Source: Levyella massiliensis (GTDB lineage Bacteria; Bacillota; Clostridia; Tissierellales; Peptoniphilaceae). From it: DNA of 64,000 nucleotides. Both the position numbers and the translations under genes were made by a program. Location: assembly GCF_000308275.2 (NCBI RefSeq), contig NZ_HG529490.1:1001329-1065328 (forward strand), in the 5' to 3' direction. Positions within the stretch are counted from its first letter, which is position 1, and the number at the start of each line of letters is the position of its first letter. Under the pieces are notes generated by a model. It was not told where the DNA came from. It made no database searches and was given only the letters and a program-made list of their open reading frames with translations. Shown here piece after piece: positions 53,933-62,838 of this stretch.

Positions 53933-55900
53933 TTAGGCGGCTACAGGCGTTTCCCCGTTCTTCTTTCTGCCTACGAATTGCAAGGCAATCACAACACCAA
54001 CCAGAGCCACACCGGCGATATCCGTCACAAGCCCCGGGTAAATCAGAAGCAGACCGCCCACGACCGAAAGGATACGCTGCCAAATCGGCATCTTGCTATA
54101 GATGAAGCCCGCCAAACCGGCCGATACGCCGAAGAGACCGACAATCGAAGTCAACACGATCAGAATGATCTCCAGCGGTGTAGTCTCAATGAAGAGCAGC
54201 GCAGGACTCATGACAAAGATGTACGGTACGATAAATGCCGCAATCGCCAGACGAGTGGCCGTAAAAGCAGTCTTCATCGGGTTCGAACGCGCAATCGCAC
54301 TGCCGGCGTAAGCTGCCAAAGCAACCGGCGGCGTGATGTCGGCGATAATGCCGAAGTAGAAAACAAACATATTCGCAGCAATCGCATTGACGCCCATACC
54401 GGAGACCAGGATCGGAGCGCATGTGGTTGCCATGATGATGTAGTTTGCCGTTGTCGGAACGCCCATGCCCAAGACGATGCAGGTGAGCATCGTCAGCATT
54501 AAAGCGATCAACAAATTGCCGTTGGACATGCCGACGATGGCCGAAATCAGAACCTGGCCGAGACCCGTCATCGTGACGACACCGGCAATGATACCGGCAA
54601 CGCCGCAGGCGATGGCCACGGAGATCGTATTCTTCGTACCATTTTCCAACACAGTGATAAAGCCACTCGGCGTCATGCGCGTTTCTTTACGGAACATACT
54701 GACGACGATGGCCACCAAGGTAGCAATGACCGCCGAACGAGCCATCGTAAAGCCCGCCATGACCATCCAGACGAGGATGATCAAGGGCAACAGCAAATAG
54801 CCCTGTTTCAGCACCAATTTACCGAAATGCGGCAAATCTTCTTTCTTCAAGCCGCGCAGTCCGGTACGTAACGCTTCCAGATGAACGGCGATGAAGATGC
54901 CCAAGAAGTACAGGAATGCGGGCAGGATTGCCTTAACAGCAATATCCGCATAAGGCACGCCAACCATCTCTGCCATCAGGAAGGCAGCAGCACCCATGAT
55001 CGGAGGCATGATCTGTCCACCGGTCGAAGCGGAGGCTTCAACAGCACCCGCGAATTCGGAACGATAACCGGTTTTCTTCATCAGTGGGATCGTAACAGAA
55101 CCGGTGGTAACCGTATTGGCAACGGACGAGCCGGAAACCATACCGCAGAGAGCGGAAGAAATAACCGCAACCTTTGCCGGACCGCCTTTGGATGCGCCGG
55201 CAATGGAGTTAGCCACTTGAATGAAGAAATCGGAAATACCGGTTCCTTCGAGGAATGCCCCGAAGATGATGAACAACACAATGTAAGTGGAGCAAACGCC
55301 AATCGGCGTACCGATAACGCCCGTCGTAGTATAGAAGAGGTTATAGATGATCACGCGCAAGGCCTTGCCTTGAGCAAAGGAATAGATAACAAAGAAGCCG
55401 GCCACAAAGAGAATCGGCAAGCCGACGACACGGCGGCATGCTTCTGCAAGGATAACAATACCGATGATACCTAGGACAACTTCCAATTGTCCGATACGGG
55501 TAGCCTGATCAATGACCGCTTTAAAGTTCATAATGTAATAGAAAAAGCTTCCTGCGCCCAAGAGCATCAGAATCACATCATAGAAGGGCATGTGGTTCAC
55601 TTTTCCGGCATCCTTTTTGCGTAAAGGATACATCAGGAAGGCAAAGATAATGATGGTACCGAGGAACAAGCAACGGCGGATACGTTCATCCCAGTTGGCA
55701 AACAGGTTCAGCCAAATCATTAACAGGGCAAATGCCGCCATCACGTACTTAATAATTTTTCCCGGCGTTCCGGTCCAAATACGGGTATTGGACTCACGGT
55801 CGTACTTTTTCATAATTTCTTCCACGTCCGCCATGGTGCCGGTACTGGTATCAACCGATTCCGGTGTTGGGGTGGACGTGTCTTTGAAATCATCAGTCAT
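53933..55900 (-). CDS. TRAP transporter, fused 4TM/12TM membrane subunit (TAXI type)
   Basis: About 655 residues. The hydrophilic N-terminus (to about 55) is followed by the small TM segments and then the large permease with about a dozen membrane helices. Family elements are GGPAKVAVISSALCGMVSGSSVANTVTTGSVTIPLMK near 230, SASTGGQIMPPIMGAAAFL near 280, and LGMGVPTTANYIIMA near 480. It energises uptake by the Na+ gradient, using the TAXI-type binding protein two genes upstream. ATG at 55900 follows AGAAAGGAG; the frame is open further upstream but without a binding site. Confidence 0.92.
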   Translation of the reverse strand: MTDDFKDTSTPTPESVDTSTGTMADVEEIMKKYDRESNTRIWTGTPGKIIKYVMAAFALLMIWLNLFANWDERIRRCLFLGTIIIFAFLMYPLRKKDAGKVNHMPFYDVILMLLGAGSFFYYIMNFKAVIDQATRIGQLEVVLGIIGIVILAEACRRVVGLPILFVAGFFVIYSFAQGKALRVIIYNLFYTTTGVIGTPIGVCSTYIVLFIIFGAFLEGTGISDFFIQVANSIAGASKGGPAKVAVISSALCGMVSGSSVANTVTTGSVTIPLMKKTGYRSEFAGAVEASASTGGQIMPPIMGAAAFLMAEMVGVPYADIAVKAILPAFLYFLGIFIAVHLEALRTGLRGLKKEDLPHFGKLVLKQGYLLLPLIILVWMVMAGFTMARSAVIATLVAIVVSMFRKETRMTPSGFITVLENGTKNTISVAIACGVAGIIAGVVTMTGLGQVLISAIVGMSNGNLLIALMLTMLTCIVLGMGVPTTANYIIMATTCAPILVSGMGVNAIAANMFVFYFGIIADITPPVALAAYAGSAIARSNPMKTAFTATRLAIAAFIVPYIFVMSPALLFIETTPLEIILIVLTSIVGLFGVSAGLAGFIYSKMPIWQRILSVVGGLLLIYPGLVTDIAGVALVGVVIALQFVGRKKNGETPVAA

Positions 55901-56000
55901 CGCCGCTTCTCCTTTCTTGTTTCTTTTTGATATAGAGGACAAACGCAAGGAAAGAAGTGGCGGCATTACCGTTCGCGTCTTCGATCCGTAGCGGATTCTT

Positions 56001-56492
56001 CTATTTGTTTTCAAACGTAAAAACTACATTCGCATTGCGTCCGCATAGGTCTCGCAAACTGACCTTTTTCTTGCCCATCGTCAGGATATGATCCGAGACC
56101 GTTCCCACAATATAGGAAAGATGCGGAATTTCTTTATGAATGTTGGAGACCACAATTTCACCGTTTTTGCCGGTAGAAAGCGTCTCTCCTGCATTCAGTT
56201 CGGTTTGCACGCCCGCGCCAAACTCGGCGTAACGTGTCTCCTCCACGTAAATCTTGCCCTGTTCAATTTGGTAAGTATCGCTGTAAGGCTTTTGATTGAC
56301 CGAATGAATAAAGGTAACGGTAAATTGATCGCCTTCTGAGAGGGGGTAACGGGCGAATACCTCGCCCGTTTTTCCGCTGCGCAGGACCAGCTCAGACTCC
56401 TTTGAAGCGCAGCCCCCGATCAGAAGCAAGAGGACGGCCATGAACACGGCCACGGCCGTCACTCGACTAATAATCCCTTGACGTGATGTCAT
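56001..56492 (-). CDS. DUF1850 lipoprotein associated with TRAP-TAXI transporter
   Basis: 163 residues. A signal sequence ending LLLLIGGCAS is a likely lipobox. The remainder is beta-rich with GDQFTVTFIHSVNQKPYSDTY, the DUF1850 signature. DUF1850 genes are regularly found next to TAXI-TRAP transporters, but their role is unknown. It lies 3 bp after the binding-protein gene and 100 bp before the membrane subunit, on the same strand. Confidence 0.85.
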   Translation of the reverse strand: MTSRQGIISRVTAVAVFMAVLLLLIGGCASKESELVLRSGKTGEVFARYPLSEGDQFTVTFIHSVNQKPYSDTYQIEQGKIYVEETRYAEFGAGVQTELNAGETLSTGKNGEIVVSNIHKEIPHLSYIVGTVSDHILTMGKKKVSLRDLCGRNANVVFTFENK

Positions 56493-56495
56493 CGG

Positions 56496-57521
56496 TTATT
56501 TCATGACTCCAATCTCTTTGAAGTACTTCGCAGCACCCGGATGGAACGGAACAGAAATGGACTCGGTAGCATACTTCGGATCCAACAATTTGCCCTTCGC
56601 ATGGGATTGAGCAATGGTGTCTTTGTTCTCGAAAATGCCCTTGGTCAGTTTGTAGACGGCATCTTCCGGTAAATCCTTGCGGCAGATGATGGTTGCTTTT
56701 ACAGCAACGGTTGACACATCACCCTCCAGGCCCTTATAGGTGTCTTTAGGAATGTTCATTTCCGAATAGAACGGATAGTCTTTCATCAGCTTGTCGGCAT
56801 GTTCTTTATCAATGCTTACAAGGGAGATGTCGTTGGTCGTTGCTAATTCGGTCACAGCCGTGGTCGGCGCACCGGCAACGATGAAGAATGCGTCAATTTT
56901 GCCATCTTTCAATGCTTCTGCGGAATCGCCGAAGGAAAGGTTATGTTTCTTAATGTCTTTCTCGATATCAATGCCGTAAGCAGCAAGGATCTGCGTTGCG
57001 TTGAATTCAACGCCCGAGCCGGCATCACCAACAGAGACGTTCTTGCCCTTCAGATCGGCAACGGATTTTAATCCTTTGGCACCGATGATTTGGCAGGTTT
57101 CCGGATACAGAGCAGCAACGGTAGCGAAGCTGTCAAATTTGCCATCTTTCTTAAAGAGGCTTTCGCCCTTCATGGCATAGTCCATAACGTCGTTCTGTAC
57201 AAAGCCGATCTGGGCTTCATTGTCGTCCAACGAGAAGATGTTTGCCTTGGAGGCGCCGGTGGATTGCACGGTTAATTTGATATCAGGAACTTTTTCACTA
57301 AAGACGTTCGCAATAACACCACCAAAAGCATAATACGTACCGGTGGATCCGCCGGTGGCAAAATTCCAGTTTACTGCTTTCCCGGTAGAAGCTGCCGGCG
57401 CCGCCGTTGAAGCGGTTCCAGCCTTTGACTCTTCAGCCGGTTTATCGCCGCCTTTGCCGCCGCAGGCTGTCAGACCAACGGCCAACGCCAACGCTAAAAA
57501 GATACCAAGTGTTTTTTTCAT
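56496..57521 (-). CDS. TAXI-family TRAP transporter solute-binding lipoprotein
   Basis: 341 residues. Lipoprotein signal peptide MKKTLGIFLALALAVGLTACGG with lipobox LTAC, then a short Lys/Glu/Ala linker. The mature domain shows NWNFATGGSTGTYYAFGG, DLKGKNVSVGDAGSGVEFNATQIL and DAFFIVAGAPTTAV, typical of the TAXI (TRAP-associated extracytoplasmic immunogenic) family. Some TAXI systems carry glutamate or 2-oxoglutarate, fitting the glutamate-fermentation operon next door. AAAGGAG precedes the ATG. Confidence 0.9.
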   Translation of the reverse strand: MKKTLGIFLALALAVGLTACGGKGGDKPAEESKAGTASTAAPAASTGKAVNWNFATGGSTGTYYAFGGVIANVFSEKVPDIKLTVQSTGASKANIFSLDDNEAQIGFVQNDVMDYAMKGESLFKKDGKFDSFATVAALYPETCQIIGAKGLKSVADLKGKNVSVGDAGSGVEFNATQILAAYGIDIEKDIKKHNLSFGDSAEALKDGKIDAFFIVAGAPTTAVTELATTNDISLVSIDKEHADKLMKDYPFYSEMNIPKDTYKGLEGDVSTVAVKATIICRKDLPEDAVYKLTKGIFENKDTIAQSHAKGKLLDPKYATESISVPFHPGAAKYFKEIGVMK

Positions 57522-57884
57522 AAAGCTCTCCTTTCGAACTGCCGCCGCCATCAAGTACGCCGACAGGTGCTGAGGACAAGATCTGCCCTCTTGCCTCTTG
57601 CTACGCAAGAAAATCGTCAACTATGTGTAACAGTTTCCGACGCCTGAGCTGTCACGTCGAATCCTGCCTCCTGCTTTCCGAAACACGTTTACGTGAAGGA
57701 AAGAATCGTAAGTCTACGCCTATTCATCCCTCGCATCGTGTTAGAAAGGTTTTCCCAAAAACGTCTTCTGAACGTCTACTAATTGGAAATGTAACGTTCG
57801 TATAAGTAATAACGTTTTCCTCTTGGCCGAAGTAGCAAGGCATTTGCTACTTCATACCGGGTGCCCGGTTACCCGGCCTTCCCG
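57522..57884 (-). promoter_or_regulatory. 363-bp gap between gcdB and the TAXI gene with repeated AACGT elements
   Basis: No gene. AACGT-containing elements lie at 57760, 57771 (exact 7-bp direct repeat AACGTCT, 11 bp apart), 57793 and 57811, with further ACGT at 57685 and 57691. A 10-bp stem GAAGTAGCAA/TTGCTACTTC (57829-57853) stands 30 bp after gcdB; it lacks a T-run and may be an mRNA-stabilising hairpin. The TAXI promoter must lie here, but no clear -10/-35 pair is seen. Confidence 0.4.
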
Positions 57885-58997
57885 TCATCCAAACATATTG
57901 AGCAGCAGACCGGCGGCAACAGCCGACCCGATAACGCCTGCTACATTCGGTCCCATCGCATGCATCAACAGGAAATTCGAGGGATCTTCTTTCTGTCCCA
58001 CTTTTTGTACCACACGTGCTGCCATCGGAACAGCCGAAACGCCGGCAGCGCCGATCAACGGGTTAATCTTACCACCCGAAAGCTTGCACATGATTTTACC
58101 GAAAATTACACCGCCTGCCGTGCCAACGGCAAAAGCAACCAAGCCCATAGCCAGAATGCCAAGCGTCTGCGCCGTAAGGAAATTCTCCGCACGCGCCGTC
58201 GCACCGACCGTCGTGCCCAGAAGAATCGTAACCGTGTACATAATGGTATCCTTCGCAGCCGTGACCAGATGCGGTACGACGCCGACTTCTTTAAACAAGT
58301 TGCCGAGCATCAGCATACCAATCAGCGGTCCTGCGGGAGGAACGATAAGCGTAACGACAATCGTTACGATAATCGGAAAGAGAATCTTCTCCCGTTTGCT
58401 TACCGGACGCAACGTCGTCATCTTGATGCGGCGTTCTTCCTTCGTGGTCAACAGCTTCATGATGGGCGGCTGAATAACCGGAACCAGCGCCATATAGGAG
58501 TACGCAGCAATTGCGATCGCCCCCAGAAGATGCGGCGCCATTCGACTGGTTAAATACAGTGCAGTCGGACCGTCTGCACCACCGATGATACCGATGGAGC
58601 CGGCTTCCTGCGAATTAAAGCCCAGCAGGATTGCACCCGTGAAGGCGAAGAAGATGCCCAACTGTGCTGCAGCACCTAATAGAAGGCTCTTGGGGTTTGC
58701 AATCAACGGTGAAAAGTCCGTAGACGCGCCAACGCCCAAGAAAATCAGCGGCGGATAAATGCCTAAGTGAACGCCTTCATAGAGGAGGTTCAGCAAGCCG
58801 CCCTGATCCATCAGCCCTGCTAATGGCAGGTTGGCAAGCAACATGCCAAAGGAAATCGGAATTAAGAGGTATGGTTCATACCCTTTCGCAATGGCCAGGT
58901 ATAAAAACAAGCAAGCCACGCCGAGCATAATGATCGATCCGAGATCCAGTGCCATGAAACCGCTGCTTTTAAAAAAGGAAATCAGCATATCAATCAT
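57885..58997 (-). CDS. gcdB: Glutaconyl-CoA decarboxylase, beta subunit (Na+ pump)
   Basis: 370 residues, integral membrane protein of the sodium-translocating decarboxylase beta-subunit family. It decarboxylates carboxybiotin and moves Na+ out. Conserved elements: PPLIFLGVGASTDFSPLIANP near 80, IGIIGGADGPTALYL near 140 (the Asp essential in the family), and NPLIGAAGVSAVPMAARVVQ near 320. It sits 11 bp after gcdC. The identity as gcdB (not oadB or mmdB) rests on the operon context. Confidence 0.92.
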   Translation of the reverse strand: MIDMLISFFKSSGFMALDLGSIIMLGVACLFLYLAIAKGYEPYLLIPISFGMLLANLPLAGLMDQGGLLNLLYEGVHLGIYPPLIFLGVGASTDFSPLIANPKSLLLGAAAQLGIFFAFTGAILLGFNSQEAGSIGIIGGADGPTALYLTSRMAPHLLGAIAIAAYSYMALVPVIQPPIMKLLTTKEERRIKMTTLRPVSKREKILFPIIVTIVVTLIVPPAGPLIGMLMLGNLFKEVGVVPHLVTAAKDTIMYTVTILLGTTVGATARAENFLTAQTLGILAMGLVAFAVGTAGGVIFGKIMCKLSGGKINPLIGAAGVSAVPMAARVVQKVGQKEDPSNFLLMHAMGPNVAGVIGSAVAAGLLLNMFG

Positions 58998-59008
58998 GGC
59001 AGACTCCT

Positions 59009-59434
59009 TTACTTAAGCGAATAAAGCGCCTCACCGGTGTCGACCGTCTGACCTTCGGTGACATAGATCTTACCGATGACGCCATCACGCGGTGCGACAA
59101 TTTCGTTTTCCATCTTCATAGCTTCCAAGATGATAACCGTATCACCAGCGGCGACTTCATCGCCTTCCGACGCTACGATCTTCCAAATGTTGCCCTGTAA
59201 GGGTGCTTCCTGGTCCTCACCCTCACCGGATGCGGCGGCATGGTGTTCTGCCGGTTTTTTCTGTGCCGCAGGAGCAGCGGGAGCTGCTGCCGGCTTAGGA
59301 GCTGCGGGAGCAACCGGTGCCACCGGCGCGAAAGCCTGCGGTGCGCGCGTTACGGGGCCGTTTGCGCTGCCGACTTCTTCCAGAGTCACTTCATAGGTTT
59401 TTCCCTCTACTGTGACGTGATAAGTTTTTTGCAT
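59009..59434 (-). CDS. gcdC: Glutaconyl-CoA decarboxylase, gamma subunit (biotin carrier)
   Basis: 141 residues. N-terminal region [20 protein letters not shown], a flexible Ala/Pro-rich linker (about 30-65) and a biotinyl domain with EAMKMEN; the biotinylated residue is Lys107. It carries CO2 from the alpha to the beta subunit. ATG at 59434 follows GGAAGGAG; an upstream in-frame ATG has no binding site. Confidence 0.92.
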   Translation of the reverse strand: MQKTYHVTVEGKTYEVTLEEVGSANGPVTRAPQAFAPVAPVAPAAPKPAAAPAAPAAQKKPAEHHAAASGEGEDQEAPLQGNIWKIVASEGDEVAAGDTVIILEAMKMENEIVAPRDGVIGKIYVTEGQTVDTGEALYSLK

Positions 59435-59494
59435 AGATTTCTCCTTCCGTATGTGCCTCTTTAGCATTATCCAACAAAATCAATAAATCGTCCA

Positions 59495-60274
59495 CTATTT
59501 GCGATTGGCTTTCGAATAGGCATATAGTGCAGCGCCCAGCGCTCCGACATATTGCGATAAAGGAGAGGTGGAAACTTCGTGTTCAAGCTGATCCTGCAAG
59601 GCTTTTACGACACCGGCGTTTTGTGCGACGCCGCCGGTCATGACAACACGGTCACGAATGCCCACGCGTCGTGCCAAGCCGACCACACGTGCGGTAATGG
59701 CATAATGAATGCCGTTAACCACATCTTCTTTCTTTTCTCCGTTTGCCAGCTGACTAATAACTTCCGACTCCGCAAACACGGTGCAAGTCGAGCTGATCGC
59801 AATTTTCTTTGTCGATTTAGCCGCTAAAGAAGCCAAGTCGGACACATCGACTTCTAAAATACGCGCCATGACATCCAAAAAACGTCCGGTTCCGGCTGCG
59901 CATTTATCATTCATCTGAAAGTTGACCATGGCGCCATGATCAATCTGAATGACTTTCACATCCTGCCCACCGATATCAATGACAGTGCGCACATCCGGAA
60001 AGAGATGATTCGCGCCTTTGGCGTGACAGCTTAATTCGCTCATTTGGGCATCCGCACGTTCAAAGGTATTTCTGCCATACCCTGTCGCTAAGACATAATC
60101 GATTTCGTCAGCCGAAAGCCCGGCGGATTCCAGTACGCCTTCAAACGCACGATTCGGCCCGGTAGTACCTGTGCCCACAGCCACCTTGAAGGTGCCGACG
60201 ATCTCGTCGCCATCCTTCAAGATAACCGCTTTACAGGCCGAGGAACCGATATCAATTCCCATAGTATATGTCAC
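59495..60274 (-). CDS. hgdC: 2-Hydroxyglutaryl-CoA dehydratase activator
   Basis: 259 residues, ASKHA-fold ATPase that injects one high-energy electron into HgdAB. Motifs: GIDIGSSACKAVIL near the start, NDKCAAGTGRF (Cys125) and SSTCTVFAESEVISQLA (Cys164); these two cysteines hold one [4Fe-4S] cluster bridging the homodimer. GTG at 60274 is preferred because GAGG lies 6 bp upstream and it gives a start aligned with the Acidaminococcus protein; GTG at 60286 and ATG at 60262 are alternatives. Confidence 0.93.
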   Translation of the reverse strand: MTYTMGIDIGSSACKAVILKDGDEIVGTFKVAVGTGTTGPNRAFEGVLESAGLSADEIDYVLATGYGRNTFERADAQMSELSCHAKGANHLFPDVRTVIDIGGQDVKVIQIDHGAMVNFQMNDKCAAGTGRFLDVMARILEVDVSDLASLAAKSTKKIAISSTCTVFAESEVISQLANGEKKEDVVNGIHYAITARVVGLARRVGIRDRVVMTGGVAQNAGVVKALQDQLEHEVSTSPLSQYVGALGAALYAYSKANRK

Positions 60275-60309
60275 GGATTTCCTCACTGTTTCTAATTCTT
60301 GACAAAACC

Positions 60310-61467
60310 TTAGGCCATTTCATCAGCCAAAACATCTGCAAAAGCTTGCAGAGCTGTCTTGGCTTGGCCAAAGTCGCGCATCTGATGATCAATGCCCAAA
60401 CGAATATGACGAATATTCTGTTTATCAAACTCCTGGCGCAGAGAAGGATATTCCATTTCCTCCGGGTCACAGAAGTTCTGCATAAATACGACAATACCCT
60501 GTGCCTTGCTGTCGCGCACTAAATCGCAGACATATTCGGCACGGCGATTTTCTGCCGATGCTTCATCGTAGAGCAATACATCGTAATCCTGATCCGCAAA
60601 TTGCTGTGCCAGGGCACGCATCGGATCATCATCTTCCGGCACATCGGTGCGGAAGCTGCGGCTCTCATGAGCCACATCATCCATAGCAATGGCAATCTTG
60701 TTGTCATCCAAAATTTGCAGCAGATCCGGATTATCGCAGATGATACCCGACGTAACGATGCGTACACCGTTCCAATCGGAAGCCGGCAATTTCTCCAGCT
60801 CGTCATTCAATGCGGTCAGTTTGTCCGTGTATTCATCTTTCAGCATGAAGTATGAAGCCTTCAAGACCGCGCTGCGGTTGACGGCAGATACTGCTTCCGG
60901 ATGCTCGCCGGCCAATTTCACAAAGCGACGACGTTCTTCACGGCTGCGATTGTAAACCTTAATGGCTTCTTTCAACGCTTCATCGGTAATTTTTTTACCG
61001 GCAATTTCTTCCAATTGCTCTTTCACGTTATTGTATTGGGAAATGGTGTATTGGATGCCGTATTCCGGGCGACGGTTTTGCGGATGTGCCAAGAAGATGG
61101 TCGGCATTTTCCCCAATTTGTCCATCGCCACACGGATATTCTGGCTCATCGGGCGCAGTGTATCGCACAGTACGGTCATGATCACGCCGTCCAAGTCGTC
61201 CAGCGTACCGTCCAACAGCATTTCCAGGTCCAGTTGTGCCAGGGAGCAATAGAACGAAGCGCAGTATTCCTTAGCTTCTTTAATGTTCTTATCATTCGTT
61301 CCCCACATGCCCATCGGTACCATATCGGCTGCGAAGACCAATTCTTCCGGTGCGTAGTACGGCATAACGCCAATGGCTTTACGACCTTCGGCTTTATATT
61401 TCTTTAGCTGTGCTGCCGGGTTGTTAGCAACCTGAGCAAAAGCATCAAATTGTTCCTGCATGCTCAT
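60310..61467 (-). CDS. hgdB: (R)-2-hydroxyglutaryl-CoA dehydratase, beta subunit
   Basis: 385 residues. It matches HgdB in pattern: KAIGVMPYYAPEELVFAADMVPMGMWG at the start, ASFYCSLAQLDLEM with conserved Cys near 70-74, and further Cys in TVLCDTLRP and NFCDPEEMEYPSL that help hold the [4Fe-4S] cluster. It forms the alpha-beta enzyme with HgdA that dehydrates 2-hydroxyglutaryl-CoA to glutaconyl-CoA through a ketyl radical. The stop-to-start gap to hgdA is 1 bp. Confidence 0.95.
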   Translation of the reverse strand: MSMQEQFDAFAQVANNPAAQLKKYKAEGRKAIGVMPYYAPEELVFAADMVPMGMWGTNDKNIKEAKEYCASFYCSLAQLDLEMLLDGTLDDLDGVIMTVLCDTLRPMSQNIRVAMDKLGKMPTIFLAHPQNRRPEYGIQYTISQYNNVKEQLEEIAGKKITDEALKEAIKVYNRSREERRRFVKLAGEHPEAVSAVNRSAVLKASYFMLKDEYTDKLTALNDELEKLPASDWNGVRIVTSGIICDNPDLLQILDDNKIAIAMDDVAHESRSFRTDVPEDDDPMRALAQQFADQDYDVLLYDEASAENRRAEYVCDLVRDSKAQGIVVFMQNFCDPEEMEYPSLRQEFDKQNIRHIRLGIDHQMRDFGQAKTALQAFADVLADEMA

Positions 61468-61468
61468 C

Positions 61469-62773
61469 TTAGTCCTCCTTCATCTTCGCACGACGATCGG
61501 CCATAGCTTCTACAAGTCCCTGCACACGTGTTTCATATTGTGCGGCGTTGAAGTTACGCGGATCCGCCTGGTCACCATCGAAGGAGACGCAAGGAATGCC
61601 CAGTTCTTCTGTCCAGCGGCGCTGCATTTCCGGCATATAACCGGACCACGGTTTGCAGCTGCGGTTGTAGTGTACCAAGGCGCCGTCAACCTTATTGTCG
61701 CGGCAGAGCTTAGCGCGCCATTCCACACCTTCTTCAAGACATACGCTGTTCGGTGCCTTGCAGTAGGCAGCGCACATGCTGTCCAAATCATCATAGACGA
61801 AACCGAATGCCGGCGCATACACAACGGCGGTGACGTTCAGTCCGTCCTTCTTTAACGGCTTAAACAGATCACGCAGAGCCGGCCAGCACGGAATACCCTC
61901 GAAGAGGATACGGTACTGTTCTTCAAACGGCGCTGTGGATTTGCCTTCCTGGCGATAGCGTTCGAGGTCCACGGCCAGCTGATCGAAGGCAGCCGCTGTC
62001 GTCTTCTTGGCACGAGCCGTAACAATATCTGCCATGTGGTTAAACAGATCAAAGCCCGACATCGGAGACGGTACATACTTCTGGAAATCACACACCTTTA
62101 ACCAAGCCTTGGAAGTACGGTTGGCGTTGGCGCAGACTTCCTCGAATTTCTTCTCATCAAACTTCTTGCCCGAGATCTTTTCCAGCTGTTTGATGGCATC
62201 CATGAACTGTCCCTTAATATAGGCGACATTGTCTTCGGACACGCCGATTTCATTACGATACGGAATATCGATCATGATCAGCGGAATATTGTGCATACGC
62301 GCAATGTTCTCATACCATTTGGTCATGCAGTTGCAAATATTGTTGCAGCAGAGCACGAAATCCGGTTCCGGCACGCGACGGCTCTCGTTCGTCGTCTCAA
62401 CGCCGGCCGAGTAGGCCAAGCTGATACGGGCATAACCGCAAATATCGTTATCAAAGCCCATGTTCTCAGCTTCCTGGCACATACGTTCTCCGTCGTGACG
62501 CGCCGCAATGCCAGCTGCCTGGTTTTCCGGATACACAACGGCCAGATCAAATACTTCTGCCAATTCGCACGGGAACTTCGATGACGACCAACCTACCGGA
62601 CGGCCCGCTTTTTTCGCGTCCCACGCCGCCTGATAAACATCGGTCACGATGTCCTGAAGCATTTTGACACCGGGTAATACTTCCCTCTTTTTCTTCGGAG
62701 CTTCCTGCGTCCCCTCTGCTTTCGGGGCCTCCGTTACGGTTTTATCCTGTAACGTTTCTTTTTGTTCCGTCAC
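61469..62773 (-). CDS. hgdA: (R)-2-hydroxyglutaryl-CoA dehydratase, alpha subunit
   Basis: 434 residues. Signature stretches are GWSSSKFPCELAEVF, NENMGFDNDICGYARISLA-like (here ENMGFDNDICGYARISLAY), DFVLCCNNICNCMTKWYENIAR and HYNRSCKPWSGYMPEMQRR, including the cluster cysteines. The GTG at 62773 lies 6 bp after AAAGGAG; the ATG at 62827 has no site. Compared with the Acidaminococcus sequence as I recall it, a segment of about 40 residues after ISLAY is missing and a Lys/Glu-rich N-terminal tail of about 30 residues is added. Confidence 0.95.
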   Translation of the reverse strand: MTEQKETLQDKTVTEAPKAEGTQEAPKKKREVLPGVKMLQDIVTDVYQAAWDAKKAGRPVGWSSSKFPCELAEVFDLAVVYPENQAAGIAARHDGERMCQEAENMGFDNDICGYARISLAYSAGVETTNESRRVPEPDFVLCCNNICNCMTKWYENIARMHNIPLIMIDIPYRNEIGVSEDNVAYIKGQFMDAIKQLEKISGKKFDEKKFEEVCANANRTSKAWLKVCDFQKYVPSPMSGFDLFNHMADIVTARAKKTTAAAFDQLAVDLERYRQEGKSTAPFEEQYRILFEGIPCWPALRDLFKPLKKDGLNVTAVVYAPAFGFVYDDLDSMCAAYCKAPNSVCLEEGVEWRAKLCRDNKVDGALVHYNRSCKPWSGYMPEMQRRWTEELGIPCVSFDGDQADPRNFNAAQYETRVQGLVEAMADRRAKMKED

Positions 62774-62838
62774 AATAATCTCCTTTCCTCCATAGATGTT
62801 GCCATGAGTACAAGCCGAGCTCCACACTCGACGGTACC

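Noticed and set aside
57829-57853. Rho-independent terminator of gcdB
   Set aside because: The 10-bp stem is good, but no T-run follows on the minus strand; kept only as a hairpin within the gap.
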